NCBI RefSeq assembly: GCF_030818935.1
Contig: NZ_JAUTBD010000001.1
Location: 372,001-436,000, forward strand
Source of the DNA: Microbacterium sp. SORGH_AS_1204
GTDB lineage: Bacteria > Actinomycetota > Actinomycetes > Actinomycetales > Microbacteriaceae
Reading direction: 5' to 3'
DNA: 64,000 nt
The notes under the pieces are model-generated. The model did not search any database and was not told the DNA's origin. It was given only the letters and a program-made list of their open reading frames with translations. Both the position numbers and the translations under genes were made by a program. This document shows, one piece after another, positions 42,379-51,266 of this stretch. How positions within the stretch are numbered: position 1 is the first letter of the stretch; every line of letters begins with the position of its first letter.

Positions 42379-42969
42379 TCAGCTGTTCTGCGCTTCCCAC
42401 ACGAACGACGTCGATGCGGTGCCGCCCTGCACGCTGTTGGGGGCGTCGTCGACGAGCTTCCAGGTGAGGCGGAACGTGCGCGTCTCGGCAGCGGCGCCCG
42501 TCGGGCTCCAGGTCGCGAGCCCGGTCGCGAATGACGAGTGCGCGGCGCCGAAGCCCGCGAGGCGACCGTCGAAGACCGTCTTCTCGGCGGTGAAGCCCGC
42601 GCAGCTGCCGTATCCGCCGCCGGTTCCCTGTTCGACGGTGAGCACGAGGTGATCGGCCAGGCTCGCCGTCGACTGCGGGTCGCCCGCGTAGAGGCGCACC
42701 TGCGAGGCGAGGGAGCCGGTCGAGGTGACGGCGATGCAGTTCACGCCGCCGTCGCCGGGCTTGGCGTTGGGGACGGTGAACAGCGCGCGGCCGGTGGCGT
42801 CGTCGGCGAGGTCGACGCTGCCGGCGCGCCACGTGTTCTGCTCGTTCGCGGTGGTGTCGGAGAAGGCGGCGTACGAGCTGGTCGAGACGAGCACGCCGGC
42901 CGCGATGACGGCGGCGGGAAGGGCGATCGCGGTGGTGATGCGAGAGGAACGACGAGTGAGCGTGGGCAT
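42379..42969 (-). CDS. Exported protein with SipW-type (TasA/camelysin-like) signal peptide
   Basis: A 196-residue protein, ATG behind GGGGGAG. The signal region ITTAIALPAAVIAAGVLVST is followed by SSYAAFSDTTANEQNTW and RAGSVDLADD, the pattern of SipW-dependent camelysin/TasA relatives (xAFSDT then xNTWxAGxxDL). Two cysteines (NCIAV, SCAGF) may form a disulfide. The rest is beta-rich. With its own signal peptidase downstream it is probably a surface fibre or matrix subunit, although only one such subunit gene is present here. Confidence 0.8.
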   Translation of the reverse strand: MPTLTRRSSRITTAIALPAAVIAAGVLVSTSSYAAFSDTTANEQNTWRAGSVDLADDATGRALFTVPNAKPGDGGVNCIAVTSTGSLASQVRLYAGDPQSTASLADHLVLTVEQGTGGGYGSCAGFTAEKTVFDGRLAGFGAAHSSFATGLATWSPTGAAAETRTFRLTWKLVDDAPNSVQGGTASTSFVWEAQNS

Positions 42970-43215
42970 GCGGATCTCCCCCTGAGATCGGTGTGCGGAA
43001 CGGACACCTGCACAGTAGGGAAACCCGCCCGCGGAGCGCGTGGCGGCGGTGGGGCTTGACATCCGCGCGCCGCTTTGGTTTCCATTCACGCGAATCGAAC
43101 GCGATCGGGGCTGCGGGGCGCGGCGTTCGGTGTGCGCCGCATCACGCCCCGAGCGGCGAGATGCGCCCCGACCCGGTCCTACGCCCGGGCGGGACGCAAC
43201 CCCGGCGGGTACCGC

Positions 43216-44589
43216 TCAGGCGCCGTGTCGCGGGCGGTGCACCGGGCGCGACGCGCGCTCGCCGGGCGGCAGGGGGATCGGTGTCGTGCCGGCGATCTCG
43301 TCGCTGAAGTCCTCGGGCTCCGGCGGGATCGTCGGCAAAGGCCGCGTCTCGTCGACGGTCAGGCGGAACCGCTTCGTCTCGTGGCGGTGCACCCGGCCCG
43401 ACGCCAGGGTCCACGAGGCGCCGATGCCGCACGCGATCAGGGCGACCACGGCCGCGAGCCCGATGGCCGTGCGCGGGCCGAACTCCGCCGCCACGGCGCC
43501 GACGATCGGAGCCCCGACGGGTGTGCCGCCGAGCAGGATCGCCATGTACAGCGCGATCACCCGTCCGCGAAGCGCCGGATCGGTCGTCGTCTGCACGTAC
43601 CCGTTGGCGGTGGTGAGTGTCGTGACCACGCAGAAGCCCGTCAGCACGAGAGTGGCGGCGTACGTCTCGTACCCGGGTGCGACCACCGACAGGGCGGATG
43701 CCACGGCGAAGCCGCCCGTGCCCACGATGACCACGCGCATGCGCGCGCGTTCGCGGCGCGCGGCGAGCAGGGCGCCGGCGAGGGAGCCGATCGCGACGAA
43801 GGAGCTGAGCAGCCCGAAACCGTCGGCGCCGCGACCGAACTCGAGGGCCATCGTCGAGGCGAAGATCGGGAAGTTCATGCCGAAGGCGCCCAGAAGGAAC
43901 ACCATGACGAAGATGACGACCAGGTCGGGGCGGCGCGCGACGTAGCGGAAGCCGTCGGCGAGCCGGGCGGGGCCGTTCCGCCGAACGCGGGCCACCAGTT
44001 CGTGCGGGCGCATGATCAGCAGTGCGCCGAGCATGGCGAGGAAGGTCACGGCGTTGACGAGGAAGACCCACCCGGTGCCGATGAGAACGATCATGACGCC
44101 GGCGACCGCGGGACCGATGAGCCGGGCGGTGTTGAAGGAGGCGGCGTTGAGGGCCACGGCGTTGGAGGCGTTCTGCTGCGACACCAGGTCGGAGACGAAG
44201 GCCTGGCGCGCCGGGTTGTCGAACGCGGTCGCGACCCCGAGCGCCAGCGCGAAACCGTACATGAGCGGGAGCGTCATCACGCCGGTCAGAAGCAGGATGC
44301 CGAGCGCGAGGGCCAGCAGCAGCAGCGCGCCCTGCGTGCACATGATGAGCCGCCGACGGTCGAAGCGGTCGGCCACCCAGCCGGTGACCCCGACCAGCAA
44401 CAGGGGAGGGGCGAACTGCAGGGCCATCGTGACGCCCATGGCGGCGGCGTCGTTGTCGGTGAGCTGCGTGAGCACCACCCAGTTCTGGGCGGTGGCCTGC
44501 ATCCAGGCGCCGACATTGGAGACGAGGGCTCCGATGAACCAGACGCGGTAGTTGAAGATCGACAGCGACCGGAACATCGAGGAGCTCAC
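43216..44589 (-). CDS. MFS drug/metabolite exporter
   Basis: A 457-residue major facilitator with about twelve helices, of the MFS_3/DHA3 type (FNYRVWFIGALVSNVGAWMQ at helix 1, GWVADRFDRRRLIM as motif A, FDNPARQAFVSDLVSQQNAS, PAVAGVMIVLIGTGW). The C-terminal 60 residues are a cytoplasmic Pro/Arg tail. GTG start overlapping the MarR stop (GTGA). Such pairs usually export toxic hydrophobic compounds under MarR control. Confidence 0.88.
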   Translation of the reverse strand: MSSSMFRSLSIFNYRVWFIGALVSNVGAWMQATAQNWVVLTQLTDNDAAAMGVTMALQFAPPLLLVGVTGWVADRFDRRRLIMCTQGALLLLALALGILLLTGVMTLPLMYGFALALGVATAFDNPARQAFVSDLVSQQNASNAVALNAASFNTARLIGPAVAGVMIVLIGTGWVFLVNAVTFLAMLGALLIMRPHELVARVRRNGPARLADGFRYVARRPDLVVIFVMVFLLGAFGMNFPIFASTMALEFGRGADGFGLLSSFVAIGSLAGALLAARRERARMRVVIVGTGGFAVASALSVVAPGYETYAATLVLTGFCVVTTLTTANGYVQTTTDPALRGRVIALYMAILLGGTPVGAPIVGAVAAEFGPRTAIGLAAVVALIACGIGASWTLASGRVHRHETKRFRLTVDETRPLPTIPPEPEDFSDEIAGTTPIPLPPGERASRPVHRPRHGA

Positions 44590-45059
44590 CTGTCGGCCAC
44601 CTTCCTCATGATCTGGGCCGCGCGGGCCAGTGTGTCGCGTTCGTCGGGGGTCAGTTCGGCCAGGGCCTCCTCGACGAAGGCGTCGCGCCGGCGGACGGTC
44701 TCGTCGACGATCGTGCGACCGAAGTCGGTGAGGTCGATGCTGACGCGGCGGCGGTCGGTCGCATCCGGGATGCGTGTGATGTAACCCGCTTCTTCGAGGA
44801 GCGACACCGTGCGGTTCATCGACGGCGCGGTGACGCGCTCACGATCAGCCAGTTGGCCGAGCGTGTGCGCGCCATGCACCGTGAGGGCGGCGAGGACGGC
44901 GAACTGCCCGTCGCTCATGGTGTCGACGGCTCGCTGGGCCCGGAGGCGGCGAGCCAGTCGGAACGTCGCCATGCGCAGCTCGGAAGCCGCGGCGCTGAAA
45001 TCATGACTGTTGTCGGTGAGGGGGGATTCGTCGACGCGGTCGTTCATGTTCCTGACCAT
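44586..45059 (-). CDS. MarR-family transcriptional regulator
   Basis: A 157-residue winged-helix protein (153 if it starts at the second Met, 45047, which has AGGA close by). The recognition region is HTLGQLADRERVTAPSMNRT and the wing is GYITRIPDATDRRRVSIDLT. It represses the exporter it is coupled to and probably itself through the inverted repeat at 45059-45084, which overlaps its own start. Ligand unknown. Confidence 0.9.
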   Translation of the reverse strand: MVRNMNDRVDESPLTDNSHDFSAAASELRMATFRLARRLRAQRAVDTMSDGQFAVLAALTVHGAHTLGQLADRERVTAPSMNRTVSLLEEAGYITRIPDATDRRRVSIDLTDFGRTIVDETVRRRDAFVEEALAELTPDERDTLARAAQIMRKVADR

Positions 45060-45084
45060 TAGCGTAACTCATTAGTCACGCTAA
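45059..45084. promoter_or_regulatory. MarR-type operator TTAGCGT-N12-ACGCTAA
   Basis: A perfect 7-bp inverted repeat spaced by 12 bases. It abuts the MarR start codon; on the minus strand the arm also reads TTACGCTAA, containing a TACGCT -10-like box. Binding here would shut off the regulator-exporter transcript. It may also affect the hydrolase transcribed divergently from 45185. Confidence 0.65.
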
Positions 45085-45172
45085 CGGTCAGGATGCCGCG
45101 CCCCCGGCTCACGCGGCGCGCCGTCACGTGGGTCCGGTGCCCGAACCGGCGGGGTACCAAGACCGCCGGTCG

Positions 45173-45178
45173 TACACT
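45173..45178 (+). promoter_or_regulatory. -10 box (TACACT) for a leaderless transcript
   Basis: TACACT is followed by 6 bases and the ATG at 45185. Confidence 0.5.
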
Positions 45179-45184
45179 CGCCCC

Positions 45185-46033
45185 ATGCCCGAGTTCACCG
45201 ACGCCTACGGCATCCCGATCGTCTACGACGTGCACGCGGCGGCGGAGCCGCGCGCGGTGGTGCAGCTGCTGCACGGGGTGGGAGAGCACGCCGGCCGCTA
45301 CGGGGCTCTGATCGAGACGCTCGTCGCCGACGGCTACACCGTCTATGCCGACGATCACCGCGGCCACGGGCGCACGGGTCTGCGCCAGTGGGGCGGCGAC
45401 CGCCGCAAGCTCGGTCGTCTCGGCCCCGGCGGGCTAAGGGCGGCGCGCGACGCCGTGTGGACGCTCACGCAGCGCATCCGCGACGAGAACCCCGGCCTGC
45501 CGCTCGTGCTCATCGGGCAGTCGTGGGGCTCGTTCCTCGCGCAGATGCTGCTCGATCGGCATCCCGAGGCCTACGACGCCGTCGTGCTGGCCGGGTCGGC
45601 CCTGCGGTGGCCGGGCGCGTTGAACGCGGGCGACCTCAACGCCCCCTGGAAGCACGAGCGGGGCTCGGGCATGGAATGGCTGTCGAGCGACGAGCGGGTG
45701 GGCCGCGACTTCGTCGCCGATCCCCTGACCACCACCACGCCGATCCTGCGACTGTTCGGCCCGATCGAGACGCTGAAGCTGGCGGGCCGCCCGCGCCGCG
45801 ACCTTGGCCGCGACGTGCCGGTGCTGCTCCTGGTGGGTCGCGACGACACCGTCGGCGGCCCGCGCAGCGTGCATCGCCTCGCCGACGCCTACCGCGAGCG
45901 TGCCGGTCTGACCGATGTGACGACACAGGTGTACCCGGGGGCGCGGCACGAGCTGTTCAACGAGGTGCAGCAGGCCGACGTGCGCGCCGACCTGCTCGCG
46001 TGGCTCGACAAGCGCCTGCCCGTGCGGGGTTGA
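45185..46033 (+). CDS. Alpha/beta hydrolase, lysophospholipase/monoacylglycerol lipase type
   Basis: A 282-residue serine hydrolase: VVQLLHGVGEHAGRYGAL (oxyanion HG), the nucleophile in LVLIGQSWGSFLAQML, acid Asp in VLLLVGRDDTVGGPRS, His in YPGARHELFNEVQ. The HGVGEHAGRY block is typical of the hydrolase_4/monoglyceride lipase group. Cytoplasmic, no signal. The only odd point is the Trp in GQSWGS, which is frequent in this subgroup. Confidence 0.85.
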   Translation: MPEFTDAYGIPIVYDVHAAAEPRAVVQLLHGVGEHAGRYGALIETLVADGYTVYADDHRGHGRTGLRQWGGDRRKLGRLGPGGLRAARDAVWTLTQRIRDENPGLPLVLIGQSWGSFLAQMLLDRHPEAYDAVVLAGSALRWPGALNAGDLNAPWKHERGSGMEWLSSDERVGRDFVADPLTTTTPILRLFGPIETLKLAGRPRRDLGRDVPVLLLVGRDDTVGGPRSVHRLADAYRERAGLTDVTTQVYPGARHELFNEVQQADVRADLLAWLDKRLPVRG

Positions 46034-46111
46034 GCGGCGCCTCATCGGGCGCCGAGTCGGAACACGCCCGAGCTTCGCGCACTTAATGTGCGTTCCGGCT
46101 CCACCTTTTGG

Positions 46112-46140
46112 TTGCCAAGCCGCAAAAGCCTGGGTACTGT
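46112..46140 (+). promoter_or_regulatory. Housekeeping-type promoter of the Ebo operon
   Basis: TTGCCA (-35, 46112-46117), 17-base spacer, TACTGT (-10, 46135-46140): the best sigma-70-like promoter of the window. The transcript would start near 46147, leaving a leader of about 145 bases. A short inverted repeat CGCAC-TTAAT-GTGCG lies just upstream (about 46077-46092). No gene could be supported in 46034-46292. Confidence 0.65.
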
Positions 46141-46292
46141 CAGGAGCACTGGAACACCTCGACGACGAGACCCGTCCCGAAACACCCCGAACCGCCCGCC
46201 ATCCCCCTGCAGCGCGCTCTCCCACGGCCCGACCGGCCGATCGATGGCGCGCGCCCGGATGGCTCATCCCTCAATGAAGAACGGATCCCCGC

Positions 46293-47493
46293 GTGAACAC
46301 CTCGGACACCCCCTCCACCGCCGACGTCGGAGCCTGGTTCATCGGCGCCCGCGGGTCGCTCGCCACGACGGCGACCATCGGCATCCACGCGCTCGCCCTC
46401 GGAGCCGCCTCGCCGATCGGCCTCACCACCGAGACCGATGCGGTGCGCGTCGAGGAGTTCCCCGCCATCGACGAGATCGTCGTCGGCGGTCACGACATCG
46501 CCGCGACCCCCCTCGAGCAGCGCGCCGAGCAGCTCGCCGCGGGCGGCATGTTCCCCGCGGCCCTCGTCGACGCCGTGCGCGAGAGCCTGCGCGCCACCGA
46601 GCAGAACCTGCGGCCCGTCCCGACGCGCACCACCACCCAGCAGGAGGAGATCGACCTGATGGCCGCCGACATCGCGGACTTCCGCGATCGGCACGGCCTG
46701 CGCGAGGTCGTCGTGATCGACGTGTCGTCGACCGAACCCCTCCCGCCCTACCACCCCGGCTTCGAAGACGACGACCTGCTGCAGACCGCACTCACGACCC
46801 CCGGCGTCCGGGTGCTGCCTCCGAGCTCGCGCGCCGCCCTCGCGGCCATCGCGGCCGGTGCCGCCTACGCGGCCTTCACCCCCTCGGCATCCCTCAACCT
46901 CCCCGTGCTGCGCGAACGCGCCGAGCGCGCGGGCATCGCCTACGCCGGGCAGGACGGCAAGACGGGCGAGACGCTGCTGCGCACGGTGCTCGCGCCCATG
47001 TTCGCCCGCGCGCGGCTTCCGCGTACAGTCCTGGGCCGGGACGAACCTGCTCGGCGGTGGCGACGGCGCCACCCTCGCCGACCCCGAAGCGGTGCGGTCC
47101 AAGCTCGTGTCGAAGAACCGCGGATTGCACGCCCTCGTCGGCGACGACGTCGTCGCGCCCCTGCACATCGACAACGTGCCCGACCTCGGCGACGTCAAGA
47201 CCGCGTGGGACCACGTCAGCGCCACCGGCTTCCTCGGCAGCCGTGTCACGCTGCAGACCACGTGGAGCGCGTACGACTCCGCGCTGGCCGCGCCCCTGGT
47301 GATCGACCTCGTGCGCTCGCTGTCGCTGGCCACCCGCGCCGGACACGCCGGAGTCGTCGCCGCCCTCGGCTGCTTCTTCAAAGACCCGTGGGGCAGCGAC
47401 GTGCACGCCTTCGGCGAGCAGACCGCGCAGTACGTCTCATGGGTGCACGACACAGCGGCCGCGGTGGCGGCGGCGCGGGTCGCCGCACCGTGA
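46293..47493 (+). pseudogene. Inositol-3-phosphate synthase-like, first gene of the Ebo operon, frameshifted
   Basis: The first 240 residues (AWFIGARGSLATTATIGIHA as NAD-binding start, VVIDVSSTEP, NLPVLRERAERAGIAYAGQD, GKTGETLLRTVLAPMF) and, in another frame, the remainder (SWAGTNLLGGGDGATLADP, HIDNVPDLGDVKTAWDHV) together make a complete protein of about 400 residues. The break near 47012 is one extra G in a CGCGCG run; removing it restores FARRGFRVQSWAG. The product would cyclise glucose-6-phosphate to inositol-phosphate or a related cyclitol. In the frame as read, translation would run on into the prenyltransferase frame. Sequencing error and real inactivation are both possible. Confidence 0.8.
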
Positions 47494-48356
47494 CGCGCGT
47501 CGCGGACTACCTCGACCTCGTCCGCGCTCCGGCGTCGCTGACCGTCCTCGGCGATGCGCTCGTCGGCGCTCTCAGCGCCCGCCGCCCCGGTCGCGAGTCG
47601 CTCGCGTGCACCGGTGCGCTCGCGACGTCGTCGGTGTGCCTGTACAGCGCCGGCATGGCGCTGAACGACTGGGCGGATGCCGATCTCGACGCGCTCGAGC
47701 GACCGGAGCGCCCGATTCCGTCGGGGCGGATCACGCGCTCGCGCGCGCTCGCCGTCGGCGCGGGGCTCACGGTCGTCGGCGTGGGGTCGGCGTTCGCCGC
47801 CGGGCGCGCCTCGGGAGCGGTCTCGCTCGCTCTCGCGGGCGCACTGTGGGCGTACGACCTCGTGTTCAAGTCCACCGCCGCCGGCCCCGTGGTCATGGCG
47901 GTGTGCCGCGGACTCGACGTGATGATGGGGGCGTCAGGGCCCGGGTGGCGCGGCGCCCTCCTGCCCGCGAGCGCGGTGGCCGTTCACACCATCGCCGTCA
48001 CCGCCGTCTCGCGCGGCGAGGTCGACGGGTCCACCCGCGTGACGGGCGGCGCCGCCGTCGCCGCGAGCGTGGCCGTGGCGGCATCCGCTCTCGCCGGCTC
48101 CGGCGACCGCGCGGCCGCGGCCCTCGGCGGCGCGCGCTACCTGTCCGCCGTGCTGCCGGGCTACCTCGCCGTCGCGGACGATGCCGGCGCCGCCAACGCG
48201 AGGAACGCGACCCGCGCCGGCATCCGCGCCGTCGTCCCCCTGCAGTCGGCGCTGGCCGCGCGTGCGGGATCGCCCATCGCCACCATTGCCCTGCTCGGCG
48301 TCGAGGTCGTCGGCCGCCTGCTCGGGCGCCGCCGCTCGAGAGGAGACATCACATGA
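47490..48356 (+). CDS. eboC: UbiA-family prenyltransferase (SCO3242 type, EboC)
   Basis: A 288-residue membrane enzyme with about eight helices. GTG start overlaps the preceding stop (GTGA). The first Asp-rich motif is ALNDWADADLDALERPERPI and the second lies near ALWAYDLVFKS; both coordinate Mg-diphosphate of a polyprenyl donor. It attaches a prenyl chain to a polar acceptor at the membrane. In ebo operons this gene is EboC; here the acceptor might be the cyclitol from the gene before it (inference). Confidence 0.85.
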   Translation: MTRVADYLDLVRAPASLTVLGDALVGALSARRPGRESLACTGALATSSVCLYSAGMALNDWADADLDALERPERPIPSGRITRSRALAVGAGLTVVGVGSAFAAGRASGAVSLALAGALWAYDLVFKSTAAGPVVMAVCRGLDVMMGASGPGWRGALLPASAVAVHTIAVTAVSRGEVDGSTRVTGGAAVAASVAVAASALAGSGDRAAAALGGARYLSAVLPGYLAVADDAGAANARNATRAGIRAVVPLQSALAARAGSPIATIALLGVEVVGRLLGRRRSRGDIT

Positions 48357-50347
48357 ACGACGTGCCCTGGAGCATCGGTTACGGAACCAACGGCTTCACC
48401 GATCACCCCCTGCCGTCCGCGCTCGACGTGCTGGAGGGCGAGGGGTACACGGCCGTGGCCCTCACGCTCGGTCACCCGCATCTCGACCCGTTCGCGCCCG
48501 ACTGGCGCGCGCAGACCGAGGCGCTGTCGGCGGATCTGCGCCGGCGGGGCCTGCGCGTGGTCGTCGAGACCGGCGCGCGCTACCTGCTCGATCCCGTGCG
48601 CAAGCACCGCCCGACGCTGGTCGACCGCAACGCCGAACCCCGCATGGTGTTCCTGCGCCGCGCGATCGAGATCGCCGCGATCCTCGGCGCCGACTGCGTG
48701 TCGCTGTGGAGCGGCGTGCTCCCCGACGACGTGACGCTCGACGCCGCCCGCGTGCTGCTGGACGAGCGCCTGCTCGAACTCACCGGGGTGGCCGCCGCCG
48801 CGGGCGTTCCGCTCGCCCTCGAGCCCGAGCCCGGCATGGTCGTCGAGACCGTCGCCGACGCCCTCGCCGTGCGCGCCCGCCTCGGGCACCCCGCGATCCT
48901 GGGCATCACCGTCGACCTCGGGCACTGCGTCGTCGTCGAACCCGACGGTGTCGTGGGCGCGCTGCGCGCGGCGGGTGCGCTCCTGCGCAACGTGCAGGCC
49001 GACGACATGCTCCCGCACGCGCACGAGCACCTCCCCTTCGGCGAGGGGGCGCTCGACCTGGATGCCGCGCTCGCCGCGCTCCGCGAGCTCGACTACCGCG
49101 GTGTCGTCGCCGTCGAGCTGCCCCGTCACGCGCACGCGGCTCCTGCACTGGCCCGCGCGAGCATGGCGGCGCTGACTGCGGCCTCGGCGCGGTCCGCTGC
49201 GGCTTCCGGTGCGGCGGTGCCGGCGGTGGGCGGTGCGGTCGCTGGCCCGGCGGTGGGCGGTGCGGTCGCTGGCCCGGCGGGGGGAGGGGATTCGGCGGCG
49301 GGAGGAGATCCGGCGACGGGAGGATCGCCCGGGGTCGTGGCATCCTCCCCTCCCGGGGCGTCCTCCCGCGGCGCGGAACGCGTGACGACGGGAGGGCCGG
49401 GGGCCGGGGGAGGACCCGATCCGCTCGCTGCGTCCTCCGCTGGCCCCTCGCCCTCCGCTCCTCACGGCGCGAGTGGCGGAACCGACGCGCCCTCCGCTCC
49501 TCACGACGCGGGCGGTGGAACCGGGGCGTCCTCTACGCCGGCCGCGGGCCCCCACCCCTGGACCATCCGGGCCGTCGAGCAGGTGCGAAGGGATGCCGCT
49601 AGCGCGGCGCGCCTGTTCGCCGCAGCCGGACGCGAGGTCGGACGCGAGCCCCTGACCGCGGAACCGTTCGCGCCGACCGCCGACGACGCCGCCCGCGCCG
49701 CGATCATCGCCGCGCTCGCCGACGGCGGTGCCGACCCGGCCGCGGCGGTCGCGCTGTACCGGCGCGGGGATGACGCCGAGCGTCGCGGCGTGCTGCGTGG
49801 CCTCGACGCGATCGCCGATCCGACGCCCGCGTGGCGCGACGCCGGTCTCGATCTCGTGCTCGACGCCCTGCGCGCGAACGACACCCGCCTCGTCGCCGCC
49901 GCACTCGGCTCCTTCGCCGCAGCGCACCTCGACGACCATGCGTGGCGCCACGGCGTGTTGAAGTGCGTGTTCCTCGGCATCCCGCTCTCGGTGGTCGTGG
50001 GGCTCGATGTGCGCACCGACGACGAACTCGCCGCGATGGCCGCGCGCTTCGCAGAGGAGCGCCGCGCCGCCGGACGCACGGTGCCCGACGACCTCGCGCT
50101 CATATCGGGCGCCGACGGTGCCGGCCCCGCCCGCGCCACCCCCGCCCCGGACGCCGCAGCCCTGGGCACCGCCACCCCGGGCGCCGCCACCCCGGGCGCC
50201 GCCACCCCGGGCGCCGCAGCCCCCACCGCCACCACCGCCCACCCCACCGCCCACCCCACCGCCCCCACCGCCACCACCGCCCCCGCCGGCCACGCCCCCG
50301 CCGTGCCTGACGACCTCACCCTCCTCCGCGCTCGTGAAAGGGCCTGA
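48353..50347 (+). CDS. eboA: Sugar phosphate isomerase/epimerase fused to an EboA domain
   Basis: A 664-residue protein. Residues 1-265 are an AP-endonuclease/xylose-isomerase TIM barrel (SIGYGTNGFTDHPLPSALD, PLALEPEPGMVVE, GITVDLGHCVVVE, NVQADDMLPHAHEH). A linker of about 135 residues, low-complexity Gly/Ala/Pro/Ser with a 27-bp DNA tandem repeat, leads to the helical EboA domain, residues about 400-590 (DAASAARLFAAAGREVG, WRHGVLKCVFLGIPLSVV). The last 60 residues repeat ATPGA and HPTAP. EboA usually stands alone, so the fusion is unusual. ATG overlaps the prenyltransferase stop (ATGA). Confidence 0.8.
   Translation: MNDVPWSIGYGTNGFTDHPLPSALDVLEGEGYTAVALTLGHPHLDPFAPDWRAQTEALSADLRRRGLRVVVETGARYLLDPVRKHRPTLVDRNAEPRMVFLRRAIEIAAILGADCVSLWSGVLPDDVTLDAARVLLDERLLELTGVAAAAGVPLALEPEPGMVVETVADALAVRARLGHPAILGITVDLGHCVVVEPDGVVGALRAAGALLRNVQADDMLPHAHEHLPFGEGALDLDAALAALRELDYRGVVAVELPRHAHAAPALARASMAALTAASARSAAASGAAVPAVGGAVAGPAVGGAVAGPAGGGDSAAGGDPATGGSPGVVASSPPGASSRGAERVTTGGPGAGGGPDPLAASSAGPSPSAPHGASGGTDAPSAPHDAGGGTGASSTPAAGPHPWTIRAVEQVRRDAASAARLFAAAGREVGREPLTAEPFAPTADDAARAAIIAALADGGADPAAAVALYRRGDDAERRGVLRGLDAIADPTPAWRDAGLDLVLDALRANDTRLVAAALGSFAAAHLDDHAWRHGVLKCVFLGIPLSVVVGLDVRTDDELAAMAARFAEERRAAGRTVPDDLALISGADGAGPARATPAPDAAALGTATPGAATPGAATPGAAAPTATTAHPTAHPTAPTATTAPAGHAPAVPDDLTLLRARERA
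49221..49274 (+). repeat. 27-bp coding tandem repeat, two full copies
   Basis: CGGCGGTGGGCGGTGCGGTC begins each 27-base unit; they encode VGGAVAGPA twice in the isomerase-EboA linker. Confidence 0.75.
50164..50223 (+). repeat. 15-bp coding minisatellite, four copies
   Basis: GGGCGCCGCCACCCC is repeated four times with small changes, encoding GAATP units in the C-terminal tail of the EboA fusion. Downstream CCCACCGCC repeats continue the low complexity to about 50290. Confidence 0.75.
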
Positions 50348-50348
50348 C

Positions 50349-51266
50349 ATGCGCATCTTCGATCCCCACATCCACATGACGGCGCGCACCACCGACGACT
50401 ACGAGGCCATGTACGACGCCGGCGTCCGCGCCCTCGTCGAGCCGGCGTTCTGGCTCGGGCAGCCCCGCACGAGCGTGGGGTCGTTCCTGGACTACTTCGA
50501 CACCCTGATCGGGTGGGAGAGGTTCCGCGCGGCGCAGTTCGGCATCCGTCATCACTGCACGATCGCGCTGAACCCGAAAGAAGCGAACGATCCCCGCTGT
50601 CGCGAGGTCATGCCCGAGCTGCCGCACTACCTCGCCAAAGACGGGGTCGTCGCGGTCGGGGAGACCGGCTACGACTCGATGACACCGGAGGAGGACGAGA
50701 TCCTCCGCCAGCACCTCGCCCTCGGCATCGAGTTCGCGCTGCCCGTGCTCGTGCACACCCCGCACCGCGACAAGGCCGTCGGCACGCAGCGCACGCTCGA
50801 CGTGGTGCGCGAGTCCGGCATCCCGATGGAGCATGTGCTGGTCGACCACCTCAACGAGACGTGCGTCGACGCCGTCGCCGACAGCGGAGCGTGGATGGGC
50901 TTCTCGATCTACCCCGACACCAAGATGGACGAGCAGCGCGTGGTCGCGATCATGCAGCGCATCGGCCTCGACCGCGTGATCGTCAACTCCGCCGCCGACT
51001 GGGGCCGCTCCGACCCGCTGAAGACGGCCAAGACGGGTCTCGCGATGCTCGACGCCGGTTTCACCGACGACGACGTCGATCGCATCCTGTGGCGCAACCC
51101 CCGCGACTTCTACGCGCAGAGCGGCCGGGTGAACACCGACCCGATCGAGGGCTTCACCCCGGCGAGCCAGGGGCCCGAGCTGTTCGAGGGCAACTCGGTG
51201 CTGCGTGGTATGGCGTCGCGCGGCCCGGCGGCCGCGGCCGAGAGCCCCGCGCCCCAGGGCGTCTGA
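50349..51266 (+). CDS. eboB: TatD-like metal-dependent hydrolase (EboB)
   Basis: A 305-residue amidohydrolase-fold protein. Metal ligands are visible: RIFDPHIHMTART (HxH), VGETGYDSM (Glu), VLVHTPHRDKA (His), VLVDHLNE (His) and NSAADWGRSD (Asp). It differs from housekeeping TatD nucleases in substrate loops and carries a C-terminal extension ending in Ala/Pro. The gene is 1 base past the EboA-fusion stop and overlaps the next by TGATG. As EboB it presumably hydrolyses an intermediate of the ebo product. Confidence 0.85.
   Translation: MRIFDPHIHMTARTTDDYEAMYDAGVRALVEPAFWLGQPRTSVGSFLDYFDTLIGWERFRAAQFGIRHHCTIALNPKEANDPRCREVMPELPHYLAKDGVVAVGETGYDSMTPEEDEILRQHLALGIEFALPVLVHTPHRDKAVGTQRTLDVVRESGIPMEHVLVDHLNETCVDAVADSGAWMGFSIYPDTKMDEQRVVAIMQRIGLDRVIVNSAADWGRSDPLKTAKTGLAMLDAGFTDDDVDRILWRNPRDFYAQSGRVNTDPIEGFTPASQGPELFEGNSVLRGMASRGPAAAAESPAPQGV

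Noticed and set aside
43055..43085. TTGACA followed 17 bases later by TTTCCA, resembling a plus-strand promoter.
   Set aside because: The -10 is poor and there is no plus-strand gene after it before the minus-strand MFS exporter.
46086..46296. Short open frames in the Ebo operon leader that could be leader peptides.
   Set aside because: They lack ribosome sites and start before the predicted transcription start near 46147.
48161..50392. A 743-codon minus-strand frame opposite the EboA fusion.
   Set aside because: Its glycine runs mirror the proline/alanine repeats of the real gene; no domain and no ribosome site.
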